A stretch of 64,000 bases of DNA from UKL13-2 sp038206765. Its GTDB lineage: Bacteria > Pseudomonadota > Gammaproteobacteria > Burkholderiales > Usitatibacteraceae. Position numbers and translations under genes: made by a program. Location of the stretch: NCBI GenBank assembly GCA_038206765.1, contig JBBRAM010000016.1:15164-79163 (forward strand). Direction: 5' to 3'. The notes under the pieces are model-generated. The model was not told the DNA's origin, did not search any database, and saw only the letters and a list, made by a program, of their open reading frames with translations. Positions 62,738 to 64,000 of the stretch are shown in pieces (the stretch's first letter is position 1; every line of letters begins with the position of its first letter).

Positions 62738-63550
62738 TCAAACTTTGGGCGAGACTTTGGGCGAAACTTTTGCCGGCACTTTGGTTCGACTCTTTACAGC
62801 TTCTGTCATACTTTTCTTGCCCCCGATCTTTATGCCGCCGCTCATCTTCCCTCCTTCGTAGTACCCGTAGCAAGAGCATGCCGCGTCTTCAAGGCCGCCG
62901 CCATTCAGAATCGAAATGCTCCCGCGGCTGTAGCTAATTAACTTCCGCCGCTTTAAGGCGAGCGCAGCGTTGGTGACACCTACGCGTCGCACACCCAACA
63001 TATGGCCGAGAAATTCTTGGGTGAGCTGAAATTGGTTTGAGCTGACCCGGTCTCTTGTCATCAGCAACCAGCGCGCCAACCGTGCCTCAACCATGTGAAA
63101 CCGATTGCAGGCGGCCGTCTGGGCGATTTGCGACATCAGTTGGTGGGTATAGCGCAGCACGACTTTTTGTAGCACCTCACTGCGCTGAAACTCTTTTTTA
63201 AACCGGGCGGTCTTCATGCGCATCGCTGTTCCAGAACCCTGTACTAGTGCGGTGACCGGTGTTATATCAATCCCCAGGGCAAACGCGGTGCCCACCATCC
63301 CCTCGGGGCCGACCATACCAACCTCAAGCGCCAAGTGTTGGTCCACCACCGTTAGTAGCGAGACCAACGAATCGTTGGGGAAATAAACATATTTAATCTG
63401 GTCGCCCGACTCATAGAGAACATCAGCAAAGACCAAATCTACCGTCTCAAGATCGGGCAGCATGCGTTCGTACTCATTGCGGGGGATCGCTGCAAGCAAC
63501 ATGTTTGCGGCGGGTGCGCGGCTAAATGGCAAAGCATTCTCCTGGTTCAT
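62738..63550 (-). CDS. Crp/Fnr family transcriptional regulator
   Basis: 270 residues from the ATG at 63550; a TTG at 63559 is possible. Cyclic-nucleotide-binding-like domain (about 30-150) with YESGDQIKYVYFPNDSLVSL and VGPEGMVGTAFALG, lacking the cAMP-binding RxS motif. The HTH_Crp domain contains LTQEFLGHMLGVRRVGVTNA. A basic C-terminal tail of about 35 residues (ending KVPAKVSPKVSPKV), coded by a 12-bp repeat (62741-62764), is an extension beyond relatives. This type of regulator often stands beside stress clusters. It may control the island, by inference only. Confidence 0.9.
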   Translation of the reverse strand: MNQENALPFSRAPAANMLLAAIPRNEYERMLPDLETVDLVFADVLYESGDQIKYVYFPNDSLVSLLTVVDQHLALEVGMVGPEGMVGTAFALGIDITPVTALVQGSGTAMRMKTARFKKEFQRSEVLQKVVLRYTHQLMSQIAQTAACNRFHMVEARLARWLLMTRDRVSSNQFQLTQEFLGHMLGVRRVGVTNAALALKRRKLISYSRGSISILNGGGLEDAACSCYGYYEGGKMSGGIKIGGKKSMTEAVKSRTKVPAKVSPKVSPKV

Positions 63551-63859
63551 TTTCGCCAAGGGCGGCGCCCAAAGACTTTAGACGGAGAAGCTAAGATTCA
63601 AATCCGAAGTTGATGCAAAATATTTATCGTCAGCAAATGCTGCGGCCTGATGACTGGCCGTGTCGATACACAGTTACACAAAACATGGAATGGACCATAC
63701 TATAAAAAAAATGCTGCGGTGTATGTGCGTCATCGCACAAAGGCGATTGGAGAAGAGTCGCAATGGCTTGGAGCCAATATGGTCAACAACGACTAACGCC
63801 TTCAAAAAAAGAAAAACCGACTTTGTTCGATGTTGCTTCTGTCCTGAGTACTGATCTAA
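63551..63859. other. Gap between the Crp/Fnr gene and the insertion sequence
   Basis: 309 bp without a supported gene. A 64-codon frame from a GTG at 63660 has no ribosome-binding site and no domain. Confidence 0.4.
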
Positions 63860-64000
63860 GGAATCTCTGATTAAGTCCACGCATAGCGAGGCATCATCGT
63901 TAAAGGAGAAGCGAAATTTATAGGGTGGGTAAAGCGATGAAGCAAATCACATTTGGCACGATAACCGGCTTCGAGAAACATCAGAAGGTCACACGACGCG
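63860..64000 (+). mobile_element. Left end of an IS5-family insertion sequence, continues outside
   Basis: The element appears to begin with GGAATCTCTGATTAAGTC at 63860, which resembles IS5-group terminal repeats, and is preceded by CTAA (63856-63859), a fit to the YTAR target of that group. The transposase gene starts 77 bp inside. The right end and the second target copy lie beyond the window. Confidence 0.7.
63937..64000 (+). CDS. IS5-family transposase, N-terminal fragment (window edge)
   Basis: From the ATG at 63937 the first 21 codons read MKQITFGTITGFEKHQKVTR, the conserved start of IS5-group transposases (MKQ...GFE...TRR). The rest, including the DDE catalytic residues, is outside the window. 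The identification rests on this short start, the terminal-repeat-like sequence and the CTAA target. Confidence 0.7.
   Translation, partial: MKQITFGTITGFEKHQKVTRR

Noticed and set aside
63660..63854. A 64-codon frame before the insertion sequence
   Set aside because: GTG start, no ribosome-binding site, no recognisable features.

Overview
The window reads as a chromosome segment of a betaproteobacterium of moderate G+C content. The evidence is gene order: cmk-rpsA-ihfB-lapA-lapB-pyrF-ugd-hldA-hldD-comEA-cysM, alaC-hom-thrC, surE-pcm-nlpD and accA-tilS are arrangements typical of Burkholderiales/Nitrosomonadales-like genomes. No species can be named. No rRNA, tRNA or CRISPR array was found.

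Layout. 1-5.4 kb (+): end of a GNAT gene, a TldD/TldE-type protease pair and a coupled MltD-like lytic transglycosylase. 5.5-9.3 kb (-): a four-CHRD-domain lipoprotein, a hemolysin III family membrane protein and a GNAT. 9.3-15.5 kb (-): accA, tilS, an acyltransferase, surE, pcm, nlpD; rpoS is not next to nlpD. 15.7-17.7 kb (+): PduO-type adenosyltransferase, then an ECF sigma factor with its RskA-like anti-sigma factor. 17.9-22.2 kb (-): methyltransferase, histidine phosphatase, serS, rarA, with bcp divergent. 23-28.2 kb (-): a frameshifted orphan gene behind alaC-GNAT-hom-thrC. 28.5-31.2 kb (-): PolB-type exonuclease, YdbL-like protein with a small lipoprotein, cysM. 31.4-42.1 kb (-): comEA with a histone-like tail, LPS-precursor genes (hldD, hldA, ugd), pyrF, lapB/lapA, ihfB, rpsA, cmk.

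42.6-63.6 kb is an accessory stress and envelope island: a glycine-zipper protein, three BON-domain lipoproteins, a DUF883/YqjE/YqjK-like trio, a bacterioferritin-like protein and a Dps (both with Lys-rich N-termini), a DUF1328 peptide, two tandem paralogous CHASE3 histidine kinases without a response regulator, a DUF4398 lipoprotein plus a DUF4398-OmpA protein, DUF2177, CbpA/CbpM, a double PRC-barrel protein, an eRF1-like protein, a GGDEF cyclase and a Crp/Fnr-type regulator. A decayed VIT/CCC1 transporter gene lies inside it. The window ends inside the left end of an IS5-family element.

Short degenerate tandem repeats (6-22 bp units) are unusually frequent, both between genes and, in multiples of three, inside genes. 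Together the conserved blocks cover cell-wall hydrolysis control, LPS heptose and UDP-glucuronate supply, LPS assembly control (LapA/LapB), translation and amino-acid synthesis. The island looks like a stationary-phase, desiccation, oxidative and envelope stress package.
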